Of a stretch of 64,000 bases of DNA, positions 11,088-20,213 are shown one piece after another. Made by a program: the position numbers and the translations under genes. This stretch comes from Pseudoduganella umbonata. GTDB taxonomy: Bacteria; Pseudomonadota; Gammaproteobacteria; Burkholderiales; Burkholderiaceae_D. The stretch covers positions 124,001 through 188,000 of the forward strand of contig NZ_JACHXS010000002.1 of the NCBI RefSeq assembly GCF_014192225.1, read 5' to 3'. The notes below the pieces were generated by a model. That model did not search any database and had not been told where the DNA came from. It worked only from the letters and a program-made list of their open reading frames with translations. How positions within the stretch are numbered: the stretch's first letter is position 1; the number at the start of each line of letters is the position of its first letter.

Positions 11088-12155
11088 ATGAGCGTCATCT
11101 TGCCAGCGCGCCGCCCGGGTGCCCGTCCCGCGATCGCGATCACCACCGGCGAACCGGCCGGCATCGGTCCCGAGATCTCGATCCGCGCCGCGTGGGCGAT
11201 GCGCGAGCGTGTCAACTGCGTGCTGCTGGGCGACGCCGCCTTCCTCGCGATGACGGCGCACGCGATCGATCCGGACATCCGCGTCAGCGCGCTGTCGCTG
11301 ATGGCGGTGCGCAACGGCGGCCTGCCGCACTTCGGGCCTGACCGGCTGGCCGTGATCGACATCCCGCTGGCCGCGCACGTGGTGCCGGGCAAGCTCGACA
11401 GCGAGAACGGCCGCGCCGTGCTGGCCACGCTCGATGCGTCGATCGAAGGCGTCAAGGCCGGCTGGTTCGAGGCGGTGGCCACGGCGCCGCTGCAGAAAAG
11501 CACGATCAACGATGCCGGCGTGGCGTTTTCCGGCCATACCGAATACTTCGCCGACCGCACCGGCACCGCGCAGGTGGTGATGATGCTGGCCGGCGAACCG
11601 CAGGGAATTCCCGGGCTTGCCCAATTGCGCGTGGCGCTGGCAACGACCCACCTGGCGCTGAAGGATGTGCCGGCGGCGCTGACGATCGCCGGCCTGGGCA
11701 CCACGCTGGACATCATCGATCGCGACCTGAAATCGAAATTCGGCATTGCCGCGCCGCGCATCCTCGTTACCGGCCTGAACCCGCATGCGGGCGAGAACGG
11801 CTACCTGGGCCGCGAGGAGATCGACGTCATCGCGCCCGCGCTGGAAGCGGCACGGGCACGCGGCATCGATGCGCGCGGCCCGTATCCGGCCGACACGCTG
11901 TTCCAGCCGAAGTACCTGCAGGATGCCGACTGCGTGCTGGCGATGTACCACGACCAGGGCCTGCCGGTGCTGAAATACGCCACGTTCGGCCGCGGCATCA
12001 ACGTCACGCTCGGCCTGCCGCTGATCCGCACGTCGGTCGACCACGGCACCGCCCTGGACCTGGCCGCCCGCGGCCTCGGCCATGCCGAGTGCGGCAGCAT
12101 GGAACAAGCCATCAGCGCCGCGCTCGACATGGCCAACGCCAGCCGCGGTAACTAG
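11088..12155 (+). CDS. pdxA: 4-hydroxythreonine-4-phosphate dehydrogenase
   Basis: PdxA oxidises 4-phospho-hydroxy-L-threonine in the DXP-dependent pyridoxal phosphate pathway. The 355-residue length is typical. Seen motifs are [13 protein letters not shown] at the N-terminus, the substrate and metal region [13 protein letters not shown], and the C-terminal [11 protein letters not shown] and [13 protein letters not shown] stretches with their metal-ligand histidines. It starts 8 bp after surA, so they are probably cotranscribed, and it is followed by a strong terminator. Confidence 0.95.
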   Translation: MSVILPARRPGARPAIAITTGEPAGIGPEISIRAAWAMRERVNCVLLGDAAFLAMTAHAIDPDIRVSALSLMAVRNGGLPHFGPDRLAVIDIPLAAHVVPGKLDSENGRAVLATLDASIEGVKAGWFEAVATAPLQKSTINDAGVAFSGHTEYFADRTGTAQVVMMLAGEPQGIPGLAQLRVALATTHLALKDVPAALTIAGLGTTLDIIDRDLKSKFGIAAPRILVTGLNPHAGENGYLGREEIDVIAPALEAARARGIDARGPYPADTLFQPKYLQDADCVLAMYHDQGLPVLKYATFGRGINVTLGLPLIRTSVDHGTALDLAARGLGHAECGSMEQAISAALDMANASRGN

Positions 12156-12209
12156 TTTCCCGAAAAATGGGGCGGTACGGCGCGCCGGCGTGCCCCATTT
12201 TTCAGGAAA
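12156..12209 (+). terminator. Rho-independent terminator after pdxA
   Basis: An 18-bp inverted repeat with a single mismatch (12156-12173 and 12192-12209, 18-nt loop) starts directly after the pdxA stop codon. The arms contain A and T runs, so it can act on either strand. It probably separates lptD-surA-pdxA from rsmA. Confidence 0.8.
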
Positions 12210-12223
12210 TATTTCCCAAAACT

Positions 12224-12358
12224 GGGGACTGTCCCCGATTTTTGGCAACAAACCGTGCAAAATTCCACGACTTCAAGTGTTTGGCCGCGTCGCTGGCCTG
12301 GTCTCATGCGAAGTCCAACTATTCTTTGCTTTGTTGCTGAAAATCGGGGACTGTCCCC
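12224..12358. repeat. Inverted pair of GGGGACTGTCCCC palindromes (BIME-like)
   Basis: Two 29-bp elements, 12224-12252 and 12330-12358, are inverted copies of each other with 26 of 29 positions matching. Each has the palindrome GGGGACTGTCCCC at its outer end and a TTTGTTGC-type tail facing inward. They enclose about 77 bp without a recognisable gene. The right copy ends 17 bp before the rsmA start. They belong to a dispersed family in this window. Confidence 0.85.
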
Positions 12359-12375
12359 GTAGTAGAAAAAACAAC

Positions 12376-13191
12376 ATGAAACATATTGCCCGCAAGCGCT
12401 TCGGCCAGAATTTTTTGCAGGATGATCGCGTTCTCGGCGACATCATCGAGGCCATCGCGCCCGTGCCCGGCGACACGATGGTGGAGATCGGTCCCGGCCT
12501 GGCGGCGATGACGGATCTGCTGCTGAAGTCGCTGCCGCACATGCACGTGGTGGAGCTGGACCGCGACCTCGTCGCGCGCCTGGAAAAGCGCTTTCCGCGC
12601 GAGAAGCTGACGATCCACTCGGGCGATGCGCTGAAGTTCGACTTTGGCGCGATTCCGGTGCCGGAAGGGCGCAAGCTGCGTGTCGTCGGCAACCTGCCGT
12701 ACAACATTTCCAGCCCGCTGCTGTTCCACCTGGCCGAGTTCGCGCCGCACGTCGAAGACCAGCACTTCATGCTGCAGAAGGAAGTCGTCGAACGCATGGT
12801 CGCCGAGCCGGGCACGAAGGCGTATGGCCGGCTGTCGGTGATGCTGCAGTGGCGCTACCGCATGGCGCTGATGTTCGTCGTGCCGCCGGAAGCGTTCGAT
12901 CCGCCGCCGAAGGTGGAGTCGGCGATCGTGCGGATGGTCCCCATCGCCGAGCCGCTGCCGTGCGACCTGCCGACGCTGGAAGCGGTGGTGGCGAAGGCGT
13001 TCTCGCAGCGCCGCAAGGTGATCCGCAACTGCCTGGCCGGCATGTTTACCGAGCAGCAGATCGTCGACGCCGGCATCGATCCGGGCACCCGTCCGGAGAC
13101 GGTGCCGATGGAGGCCTACGTGGCGCTGGCCAACAGCCTCAAACCAGTCGAGCAGCTGGGCCAACCAACGCCCCAGCAAGTGCCTCGGTAA
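12376..13191 (+). CDS. rsmA: 16S rRNA (adenine1518/1519-N6) dimethyltransferase
   Basis: RsmA (KsgA) dimethylates two adjacent adenines in helix 45 of 16S rRNA during 30S maturation. From the ATG at 12376 the protein is 271 residues. It opens with the family signature KRFGQNFLQDD, has the SAM-binding IGPGLAAMTDLLL and the catalytic NLPYNISSPLLFHL. The frame is open far upstream through the palindromic repeat region and into the pdxA end, but that extension overlaps pdxA and lacks conservation. The order pdxA-rsmA is conserved in proteobacteria. Confidence 0.95.
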   Translation: MKHIARKRFGQNFLQDDRVLGDIIEAIAPVPGDTMVEIGPGLAAMTDLLLKSLPHMHVVELDRDLVARLEKRFPREKLTIHSGDALKFDFGAIPVPEGRKLRVVGNLPYNISSPLLFHLAEFAPHVEDQHFMLQKEVVERMVAEPGTKAYGRLSVMLQWRYRMALMFVVPPEAFDPPPKVESAIVRMVPIAEPLPCDLPTLEAVVAKAFSQRRKVIRNCLAGMFTEQQIVDAGIDPGTRPETVPMEAYVALANSLKPVEQLGQPTPQQVPR

Positions 13192-13468
13192 CCGGAAGGC
13201 AAGCTTCGACGCCACTTCGTTACAATCGCGCAACGCAGTGAGCAAAGTAACAGCATTTCCCCGGCGCCTTGCAAGCGGCTATTTTCCTTCTCGATACAAG
13301 GACTTGGCCGTCATCCGCGCCGATGTATATCTTTTTCATATACGTCTTCGGAAATTCTTCATTGGCTGATAACCATTTCAGCCACATAGAATTTTTATCA
13401 CGAAGTTGATCGATCGGCCTGCGCGGCGGGCCGGCGGCACTTTTCGATAATAACGATACGGAGACTCC

Positions 13469-16093
13469 ATGAAGCTCACCCCCATCGGCGCGCTGGTCCG
13501 CGCACTGTTCCTCGTCCCCGCCGCGGTTGCCACGACGTCCACCGCTTTTGCACAGGAAGCACCCCAGCAGGGCGCAGCGGCCAGCGGCGATACCGCCGTC
13601 CAGCAGGTCACTGTGACCGGTATTCGCGCATCGGTCCGCAGCGCCCTGTCCGTCAAGGAAAATTCCAACAGCATCGTGGAGGTGGTGTCGTCGGAAGACA
13701 TCGGCAAGCTGCCCGATACGACGATCGCCGAATCGCTGGCCCGCCTGCCGGGCCTGGCCGCCGGCCTGGATCGCGGCAATGCCAGCCAGATCGTCGCGCG
13801 CGGCATGGGCGAGCGCTTCATCGGCGCCACGCTGAATGGCCGCGAGCTGGCGTCGTCCGAGCCGAACCGGGCGGTGCGTTTCGAGCAGTTCCCGTCCGAA
13901 TCGCTGTCGGGCGCGGTGGTCTACAAGACGCAGAACGCCGATCTGGTCGAAGGCGGCGTGGCCACGTCGATCGACCTGCAGACCGTGCAGCCGCTGAAAT
14001 ACAAGGGCCGGCAAATCTCCGTCAAGGCCGATGCGCTGTATTACCCGCTGGCAAATGACGTGGATGCGAAGGCATGGCGCCCGCGCCTGGGCGGCATCTA
14101 TATCGACCAGCTGGCCGGCGGCAGTGTCGGCGTGGCCCTGGCGGCCAGCTACCAGAAGCAGCCATCGATCGAGAAGCGCAAGAACCACTGGGCCTTCAAC
14201 GAAGACCATTCCGTGGACATGAACGGCGACGGCCGCGTCGACAAGACGCCATGGGGCTTCGAGGACGAGATCAAGCGCGGCACCAACGAGCGCGCCAGCG
14301 TGCTGGGCAAGGTCGAATGGAAACTGAGCCCGGATGCGCAGATCACGGCGGACGTGTACTACGCCAAGAACAAGATCCACGAGCCGAGCGTGCAGCACTG
14401 GACCGGCGACGTCGGCAACTGGGATGGCTGGCAGACGCCAAACTTCTCGAATCTCGACATCCGCGACGGCTACGTGGTGGGCGCCACCGTGCGCGACGTC
14501 ACCGTCTCGACGCACAGCACGCGCTGGTTCCAGAACATGAGCAATTTCGCCGGCGGCCTGAACGGCAAGTTCAACGTGGGCGACTGGAAGATCGATGCCG
14601 ACGTCGCCGTCTCGCGTGCCGACCGCGACAGCCAGTGGGCTGACGTGCGCCAGACCAGCGCCCCGGGCACGCTGAGCTGGTCCTTCACGGGCAACGAGCA
14701 GCAATCCTATTCGTTCACGCAGGATACCGGCAATGCGGCCATCTTCGGCGCCCCGGCGCTGTACATCGATGCCGACGGCCATGTCGACGACAAGCTGAAC
14801 TCCGCGCAACTGTCGGCCTGGCGCCCGGTCGAACTGGGCCCGGTCAGCCGCATCAAGTTCGGCGCGCGTTTCTCCGACCGTGAAAAATCGTTCCACCAGA
14901 CGACCTGGAACCTGCCCGCCACGGCCACCTCGCTGCCTGCGTCGGCATTCGAGACGATCCGCGCGGACGAGTATTTCCCGGCGCTGATGCTGAACGATTT
15001 CAACGGCATCGTGGGTTCGCTGTTCGGCGCCGGCGCGCTGTCGCCGGACGGCCGCACGCAGACCGCGACCGACCTGCTGGCCGGCTGGCGCGTGAAGGAG
15101 CGCAGCAGCGCCGTGTATGCGCAGGGCGACCTGGACGGCGAGATGTTCGGCCTGAAATACCGCGGCAACGTGGGCCTGCGCGTGGTGCACACGAAGCAGA
15201 CCGGCTATGGCATGGAATCGCGCAACGGTGCGGCGCCGACGGCGGCCGAAGGCGGCGCCTCGTACACCAAGGCACTGCCCAGCGCCAACCTGATCCTCAA
15301 CCTGGACCAGGCGCAGGAGCACCAGGTGCGCTTCAGCCTGGCCCGTGCGATGTCGCGCGCGCCGATGGACGAGATGCGCGCCTCGCGCCAGCTCTCCATC
15401 GACACCACGCCCGGTTCGAACCAGCCGCTGACGGGCAGCGCCGGCAACCCTGGCCTGCTGCCGATGATGGCCAACCAGGCCGACCTGGCGTACCAGTGGT
15501 ACTTCGAGAAAGGCTCGCTGCTGTCGGCCGGCCTGTTCTACAAGAAGGTGGGCAGCTACATCGGCATCACCACCGACGACACCACGATCGACGGCCGCCA
15601 GGCCACGATCACCCGCTCGATCAACGGCGACGGCGGCTATGTGCGCGGCGTGGAGCTGGCTTACCAGCAGGCGTTCACGATGCTGCCGGCACCGTTCGAC
15701 GGCCTCGGCGTGGCGGCCAATTTCTCGTACAACGAAAGCAGCATCAAGGAATTCACCGCCGGCGACTTCCCGATGGTGGGCCTGATGCGGCGTAATGGCG
15801 GCGTCACGCTGTGGTACGAGAAAAACGGCTTCGAGGCACGGCTGCAGGCCAACTACCACAGCCCGTTCGTGCGCATGCCGCGCTGGACCGCCGGCTACCT
15901 GGTCGAGAACGACGAGGAAACCTACGTCTCCGCCAACATCTCGAAGTACCTGACGCCGCAGCTGCAGCTGCACCTGGGCCTGGACAACATCACCAACCAG
16001 CGGGTGATCCACAAGCAGGGCGGCAACCAGTACGTGCAGAACGTGATGGAGTACGGCCGGCGCTACAACATCGGGCTGGCGTACAAGTTCTGA
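13469..16093 (+). CDS. TonB-dependent outer membrane receptor (Caulobacter-type family)
   Basis: The product is an 874-residue outer-membrane active transporter energised by TonB-ExbB-ExbD. A signal peptide (to about TAFAQ) precedes a plug domain with VTGIRASVRSALSVKENSN and GERFIGATLNGRELASSEP, and the protein ends in the typical barrel segment RRYNIGLAYKF. The ATG at 13469 has GGAG seven bases upstream. The plug pattern fits the large receptor family expanded in Caulobacter, Xanthomonas and Massilia and often linked to carbohydrates; no sugar gene is adjacent, so the ligand is unknown. The 277 bp upstream is AT-rich and likely holds its promoter, but I could not pick a convincing -35/-10. 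Confidence 0.88.
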   Translation: MKLTPIGALVRALFLVPAAVATTSTAFAQEAPQQGAAASGDTAVQQVTVTGIRASVRSALSVKENSNSIVEVVSSEDIGKLPDTTIAESLARLPGLAAGLDRGNASQIVARGMGERFIGATLNGRELASSEPNRAVRFEQFPSESLSGAVVYKTQNADLVEGGVATSIDLQTVQPLKYKGRQISVKADALYYPLANDVDAKAWRPRLGGIYIDQLAGGSVGVALAASYQKQPSIEKRKNHWAFNEDHSVDMNGDGRVDKTPWGFEDEIKRGTNERASVLGKVEWKLSPDAQITADVYYAKNKIHEPSVQHWTGDVGNWDGWQTPNFSNLDIRDGYVVGATVRDVTVSTHSTRWFQNMSNFAGGLNGKFNVGDWKIDADVAVSRADRDSQWADVRQTSAPGTLSWSFTGNEQQSYSFTQDTGNAAIFGAPALYIDADGHVDDKLNSAQLSAWRPVELGPVSRIKFGARFSDREKSFHQTTWNLPATATSLPASAFETIRADEYFPALMLNDFNGIVGSLFGAGALSPDGRTQTATDLLAGWRVKERSSAVYAQGDLDGEMFGLKYRGNVGLRVVHTKQTGYGMESRNGAAPTAAEGGASYTKALPSANLILNLDQAQEHQVRFSLARAMSRAPMDEMRASRQLSIDTTPGSNQPLTGSAGNPGLLPMMANQADLAYQWYFEKGSLLSAGLFYKKVGSYIGITTDDTTIDGRQATITRSINGDGGYVRGVELAYQQAFTMLPAPFDGLGVAANFSYNESSIKEFTAGDFPMVGLMRRNGGVTLWYEKNGFEARLQANYHSPFVRMPRWTAGYLVENDEETYVSANISKYLTPQLQLHLGLDNITNQRVIHKQGGNQYVQNVMEYGRRYNIGLAYKF

Positions 16094-16113
16094 TCGCCGC
16101 CTGACGCCAACCG

Positions 16114-16149
16114 CCGCCGGTTACCGCAAGGTGCCGGCGGTTTCTTTTT
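16114..16149 (+). terminator. Rho-independent terminator after the TonB receptor
   Basis: The CCGCCGG arm (16114-16120) pairs with CCGGCGG (16134-16140) and continues with one bulged T to a GCAA tetraloop. The stem is followed by TTTCTTTTT. It lies 20 bp after the receptor stop codon. Confidence 0.9.
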
Positions 16150-16158
16150 CTAAGAAAG

Positions 16159-16233
16159 GTTTCAAAAAACCTGGTGTCTGTCACCGGTGTTGAAGAAATG
16201 TTTCAAAAAAACTGGTGTCTGTCACCGGTGTTG
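16159..16233. repeat. Tandem pair of 34-bp GGTGTCTGTCACC elements
   Basis: Two direct copies (16159-16192 and 16200-16233, 33 of 34 identical, 41-bp period) each carry a T/A-rich leader and the palindrome GGTGTCTGTCACC. The right copy with its flank is identical over about 35 bp to a stretch at 34723-34757. The rest of the interval up to 16365 contains no gene I can support; a short open stretch at about 16235-16339 has no recognisable similarity. Confidence 0.88.
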
Positions 16234-16365
16234 TTCTTAAACAGCTACATCGGCGATGCCGGCAGCCTGGTCGAATTCGCGCTGGCGCCCCAGGTCAACG
16301 GTATCCGGCGACGCGCGCACAGCTTGCATGCCTGCTGAACGAAAAGAAGGGTAGAACTGCGGACA

Positions 16366-16392
16366 AAAAAAAGCCGGCTCAGGGAGCCGGCT
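16366..16392 (-). terminator. Rho-independent terminator for the minus-strand lipoprotein genes
   Basis: Perfect 9-bp arms AGCCGGCTC and GAGCCGGCT (16372-16380 and 16384-16392) with a 3-nt loop are followed on the minus strand by a run of eight T. It is about 105 bp beyond the stop of the lipoprotein gene ending at 16499. Confidence 0.88.
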
Positions 16393-16498
16393 AAATCCAA
16401 TTCTCAGAAAGAAGTGGAGGAGACGGGAGTGATTATGATGCGCTGCCGCATATCAATCTACTTTATTTTCAGAATGCCCATCATTCCACTGGTGAATA

Positions 16499-17110
16499 TC
16501 ACGGGTTTTTCGTGCACGTAACGAGCGTATCGGCGCGGTCGGCATCGCCCATGATGCCGGCACCGTTGGCGATCGTGCAGGTCTGGTTGAGCGGCTGCTG
16601 GAAGATCGTGATGCCGTAGGACGAGCCCACCGGGATGCCGCCGAAGCTGGTTCCCGCGGCGGCGGCCGTCACTTCCTGGACGGTCGAACCGTTGATCAGC
16701 TGCAGCCTGGCGTCGGTAGCGGCTGCTTCCGTCAGACCCTTGACAGCCACCACGACCGAGTAGGTGTTCTGCGTGCAGCTGAGCGCCACGGCAACCGATT
16801 CCATGCGGCCGGCGACACCAGCCGAGCTCTGCGGGGAGCAGGTCATGTGCTGCGGCTGGGTCTTGACCACCACGTTGTAGTTGTTGCCGTATTCGACCGT
16901 TTTCGGGAAGCTGAACGTGGTCGTGCCGACCGGGACGGAAATCTCGTCGTCGCCGTTGGCCAGCACCAGGCCCGGGTTTTTCAGGGGCACGAGATTGCCC
17001 AGCGAGTCATAGAAGCCGCCGGTGATCGTGAATTCCGACTTGCCGCCGCAGCCGGCCAGTGCCAGTGCCGCCGCCAGCACCGCCGTGCCAAGGTATGTTG
17101 CTTTCATCAA
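16499..17110 (-). CDS. Putative lipoprotein, paralogue of the next gene
   Basis: I do not recognise a function. The 203-residue protein has a lipoprotein signal with lipobox LAGC near residue 21, so it should be lipid-anchored on the periplasmic side or outer membrane. The mature part is about two beta-rich repeats of the pattern GLVLxNGDDxISVPVG, then FSFP, then YNVVVKTQPxxxxC, ending in an SC or TC motif; the regular cysteines suggest one disulfide per repeat. Such repeats occur in secreted betaproteobacterial proteins of unknown role. It lies 19 bp after a similar gene and ends before a strong terminator, so the two form a tandem-duplicate operon. Confidence 0.75.
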   Translation of the reverse strand: MMKATYLGTAVLAAALALAGCGGKSEFTITGGFYDSLGNLVPLKNPGLVLANGDDEISVPVGTTTFSFPKTVEYGNNYNVVVKTQPQHMTCSPQSSAGVAGRMESVAVALSCTQNTYSVVVAVKGLTEAAATDARLQLINGSTVQEVTAAAAGTSFGGIPVGSSYGITIFQQPLNQTCTIANGAGIMGDADRADTLVTCTKNP

Positions 17111-17129
17111 ATTCTCCAGAAGCGGTGTG

Positions 17130-17729
17130 TCAGGAAGCGCGCGGAACGCACGAGACCGCGAGGTTCAGTTTGTCGCCCGACGGCATCGTGCCGGTGGGGT
17201 TGTCCACGGTGCAGGTCAGCCCTTCGGGTTGCTGCAGCACCGTCACGCCGTAGTTGGCGCCGTCGAATACGTTGGTCGGGAAGACGAAGCTGTTGCCCGT
17301 TTCGGGGCGGATCGTCGCGGTGACATTGCCCATAGCCAAGACCAGCTGGTCCTGCGTCAGGCCGGTCACGGTGCCGCCCAGCTTGTAGCTGTTGGTGACG
17401 CAATACACCTGCGGCCGCAGCGCGGTGTAGTAGTTGGCTGACACGTTCCTGCCGGACGCTTCATCCACGGTGCAGACCGCGGCCGTGGGCTGGGTCACGA
17501 TCTCGATGTTGATCGTCGAATCCTCGGCGATCAGGTTGGGGAAATACACCTGGTTGGACCCTACCGGTACCGACACGGTCTGGTCGCCATTCTTCAACAC
17601 CAGGCCCGGCTTGGCGAGGCCATTGACGGTCACCAGCAGCGTCAGGTTGCCGTTGTCGTCGCCGCCGCAGCCGGCCAGCATCGCGGCGCACAGCACGCCG
17701 GCGGTTGCGCGCGCATACATACTCTTCAT
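17130..17729 (-). CDS. Putative lipoprotein, tandem paralogue
   Basis: A protein of about 199 residues with a lipoprotein signal (lipobox LAGC followed by GGDDNGN) and the same architecture as its downstream neighbour: GLVLKNGDQTVSVPVG, then VYFP, then IEIVTQPTAAVC, and a second half with YGVTVLQQPEGLTC and LAVSC. The start is uncertain. The ATG at 17729 gives a canonical signal peptide, while an ATG at 17747 sits directly on the GGAG motif and would add six residues. The function is unknown; a surface or periplasmic adhesion or binding role is only a guess from the repeats. Confidence 0.72.
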   Translation of the reverse strand: MKSMYARATAGVLCAAMLAGCGGDDNGNLTLLVTVNGLAKPGLVLKNGDQTVSVPVGSNQVYFPNLIAEDSTINIEIVTQPTAAVCTVDEASGRNVSANYYTALRPQVYCVTNSYKLGGTVTGLTQDQLVLAMGNVTATIRPETGNSFVFPTNVFDGANYGVTVLQQPEGLTCTVDNPTGTMPSGDKLNLAVSCVPRAS

Positions 17730-17937
17730 AACAATAACCATCTCCAAATTGATCGGGGCGAATGCCGGGCGGCGGCGGAACCGGCAGCGGCGCCACTGCG
17801 CCGAAGGGCAACGCGGCCGGGCCGGAAGCGGCGCGTACTGAGCCGGAAGCGGCGCCTATTTTAGTTCATTTGGAAACACCCGGCGCGCTAAATCAGTGTA
17901 ACGACCTGTGTCAAGACCGTGTCTCCCGGCCGCGCTG

Positions 17938-19347
17938 TCACGGCACGCGCCCGATGGCGCACGACGACGTGCGGCCCTTCAGCAGGCAACGGTTGCGTAC
18001 CTGGCCGCCACGGTCGTGTACCGTTACCTGCCAGGTGTCCGGCCCGGTGCGCTCCATCGTCATGAAGCCGAAGCCGCCCTGCCATGCGCTGAACTGTGCG
18101 ATCTCGGCGCCGGGCGCGGGCTGCACGGTGGAGACGTCGTCCGGCAGCGGCACCACGTCTTCCTGCGTGCCGGAAAAGCCGGCCACGAACTGGCTTGGAT
18201 GATCCGTCCTGAAGCTGACCTGTTGCCACATGTGCACGTGGCCGGACAGCAGCGCCTGCACGCGCGGCGGCAGCAGCATCGGGTTGACCGAACCGAAGCT
18301 TTGCTGCAGGCCCGCGTCGCCCAGCTCCAGGCGGACCTGGCTGGCCTTGTCGAGGCCGGCACCGAAGCCGAGCACGGGGTGGTGGTTCGCCAGCAGGTTC
18401 CACGTGGTGCGCCGCGACAGCGCCTCGGCCTGCGCATAGGCATCGCGGTAGCGGTCGAAGCCGGTGTCGCCCGGCTTCAGGCCCCGCCATGACGTGGCGG
18501 CCGTATCCACCACGATCAGTTGCGCGTCGCCGCCCAGCGGCACCGCATACGGATCGCTGTAGTCGCCGGTGGCGTCGTCGCCCTGCGCATTGCAGTCGCG
18601 CCCGGCCTGCAGCGGGCGCGGGTCGAGGAAGCGCCACCAGCCCTGGCCGGCCCGCGCGCAGCTTTCATGGTTACCCCGCACCATGACCCAGGGCGCGGCG
18701 CGCAGCAGCGGTTCGGCGGGGCGGAAGAAGTCTTCGCGCCAGGTATCCCAGCCATAACCCCACGGGCTGCCGGCGCAGCCCGCGTTGCCGTCCGGGCAGG
18801 GGTTTTCCCGATAGTGGTAATCGCCCACGTGGATCACCAGATCGGGTCGCCAGCGGGCCGCGGCGGCCGTCACGCCGGCGAACGGGAATTGCTCGGGATC
18901 GTTGCAGGCCTGCCAGGCATGGTCGGCCTTCTTCAGCCGGCAGCCCGTATCGCCGATGACGACGATGCGGCGCGCCTCGTGCCGCGGCAGCGGCAGTTCG
19001 ATGCCGGCCAGTGCCGCTTTCTGCGTGCCCGCCGGCAGCGGCGCTTCGCACGCCAGCACCGGGAACGCCGATGGCTTCGAATCCTCCGGGCTCGATGCGG
19101 TGGACCGCTGCGCGATCGTGGCGGGCGCGGCGCGTACCGCCATCGGCACCGGCCGGCCATCCACGTCCAGCGTCGGGCAGGCCGCCGCCACGGTGATCAC
19201 ACGCGCCGTGGCGGCGCCTTCCTCGCCCAGTACCACCCAGGTCGACAGCACGTCGGGCGGCAGTGGCGCGGTGGCACAGCCGGCCAGGATGGCGGCTGCA
19301 AGCGAAGCGAAGACAGGACGGGTAAAGCGTGGTGGCAGGAGACGCAT
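17938..19347 (-). CDS. Lipoprotein metallophosphoesterase (calcineurin-like)
   Basis: The 469-residue protein starts with a lipoprotein signal (FASLAAAILAGC, lipobox LAGC near residue 24), so it acts outside the cytoplasm. The dinuclear-metal phosphoesterase motifs are in order: VIGDTGCR, HVGDYHYRENPC, VRGNHESC, NHHPVLG and GHVHMW. This supports hydrolysis of a phosphomonoester, phosphodiester or nucleotide, but the substrate is unknown. The ATG at 19347 is preferred because the signal peptide begins there; the frame stays open upstream into the divergent HAD promoter. About 190 bp separates it from the lipoprotein pair, so cotranscription is uncertain. Confidence 0.85.
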   Translation of the reverse strand: MRLLPPRFTRPVFASLAAAILAGCATAPLPPDVLSTWVVLGEEGAATARVITVAAACPTLDVDGRPVPMAVRAAPATIAQRSTASSPEDSKPSAFPVLACEAPLPAGTQKAALAGIELPLPRHEARRIVVIGDTGCRLKKADHAWQACNDPEQFPFAGVTAAAARWRPDLVIHVGDYHYRENPCPDGNAGCAGSPWGYGWDTWREDFFRPAEPLLRAAPWVMVRGNHESCARAGQGWWRFLDPRPLQAGRDCNAQGDDATGDYSDPYAVPLGGDAQLIVVDTAATSWRGLKPGDTGFDRYRDAYAQAEALSRRTTWNLLANHHPVLGFGAGLDKASQVRLELGDAGLQQSFGSVNPMLLPPRVQALLSGHVHMWQQVSFRTDHPSQFVAGFSGTQEDVVPLPDDVSTVQPAPGAEIAQFSAWQGGFGFMTMERTGPDTWQVTVHDRGGQVRNRCLLKGRTSSCAIGRVP

Positions 19348-19448
19348 GATGACCCCGGAGCGATGACAGTTCGTTAATTTAGCACCAACCAAATAGCAAT
19401 GGGACAGTGTGCCGGGCCTTTCGTCCCCGGCCATGCGACAATGGCGCC

Positions 19449-20159
19449 ATGAACGACATCGCACGACCCAAAGCCATCCTGTTCGACCTGGACGATACGC
19501 TGTGGCCGATCGGCCCGGTGATCGCCGAAGCGGAACTGGCCTTGCATGCCTGGCTTGCCGAGCACGCGCCGAAGGTGGCGCAGACCTTCACGATCGAAGA
19601 GTTGCGGGACCGCCGCATGGCGCTGCTGGCCGAAAAACCGGAGCATCATCTCGACCTGATCGGCCTGCGCCGCGCCGCGCTCGAAGCGGCGTTCAACCAC
19701 GTGGGCGAAGACCTGGCCCGGCTCGATGGGGCGATCACGCACTTCACGGCGGCGCGCAATACCGTCAAGCTGTACCAGGACGTGCTGCCCGGCCTGCAGC
19801 GGCTGGCCGAGAAGGTCACGCTGGGATCGGTTTCGAACGGCAACGCCGATCTTGAAGTCATCGGTCTTGCCCACCATTTCAAGGTATCGCTGGCGGCCAG
19901 CCGTTTCGGCAAGGCGAAACCGGATCCCGACATCTTCCTGGCGGCATGCGAAGCGCTCGGCGTGGCCCCGCACGAAACCGTGTACGTGGGCGACGACCTG
20001 CGCCTCGACGTGGAAGGTGCGCAAAAGGCGGGCCTGAAGGCGGTGTGGATGAACCGCACCGGCAGTACGGCCCACCTGGAAGCGGGCATCGTGCCCGATG
20101 CGATTTGCCGCGACGTGGGCGAGCTGATTGCGTGGCTGGAACAACAGTTAGCCGATTGA
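19449..20159 (+). CDS. HAD-superfamily hydrolase (nucleotidase or phosphatase type)
   Basis: This is a 236-residue cytoplasmic HAD phosphatase. Motif I is ILFDLDDTLWP, motif II is LGSVSNGN, motif III is the Lys in FGKAKPDPDIF, and motif IV is VYVGDDLRLDVEG, all intact. The helical cap lies between motifs I and II. It resembles YjjG or pyrimidine 5'-nucleotidases and other small-molecule phosphatases; the substrate is not readable. The ATG at 19449 gives the normal N-terminus, with the nucleophile at residue 13 or so. It is divergent from the phosphoesterase and 54 bp upstream of hrcA. Confidence 0.83.
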   Translation: MNDIARPKAILFDLDDTLWPIGPVIAEAELALHAWLAEHAPKVAQTFTIEELRDRRMALLAEKPEHHLDLIGLRRAALEAAFNHVGEDLARLDGAITHFTAARNTVKLYQDVLPGLQRLAEKVTLGSVSNGNADLEVIGLAHHFKVSLAASRFGKAKPDPDIFLAACEALGVAPHETVYVGDDLRLDVEGAQKAGLKAVWMNRTGSTAHLEAGIVPDAICRDVGELIAWLEQQLAD

Positions 20160-20213
20160 ATTCCCGGCACGCGCCCCGCGGTGCATAATGATTGCCTAGC
20201 CTGTGAATTGATC

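Noticed and set aside
13220-16012. A 930-codon minus-strand frame opposite the TonB receptor
   Set aside because: It is the complement of a clear receptor gene; the translation lacks any motif.
16235-16339. A short open stretch with SYIGDAGSLVEFALAP
   Set aside because: No start codon with ribosome site, no recognisable similarity, and it lies between repeats and a terminator.
20160-20213. CIRCE operator before hrcA
   Set aside because: No TTAGCACTC-N9-GAGTGCTAA type inverted repeat is seen in this gap, although HrcA sites were expected to be possible here.
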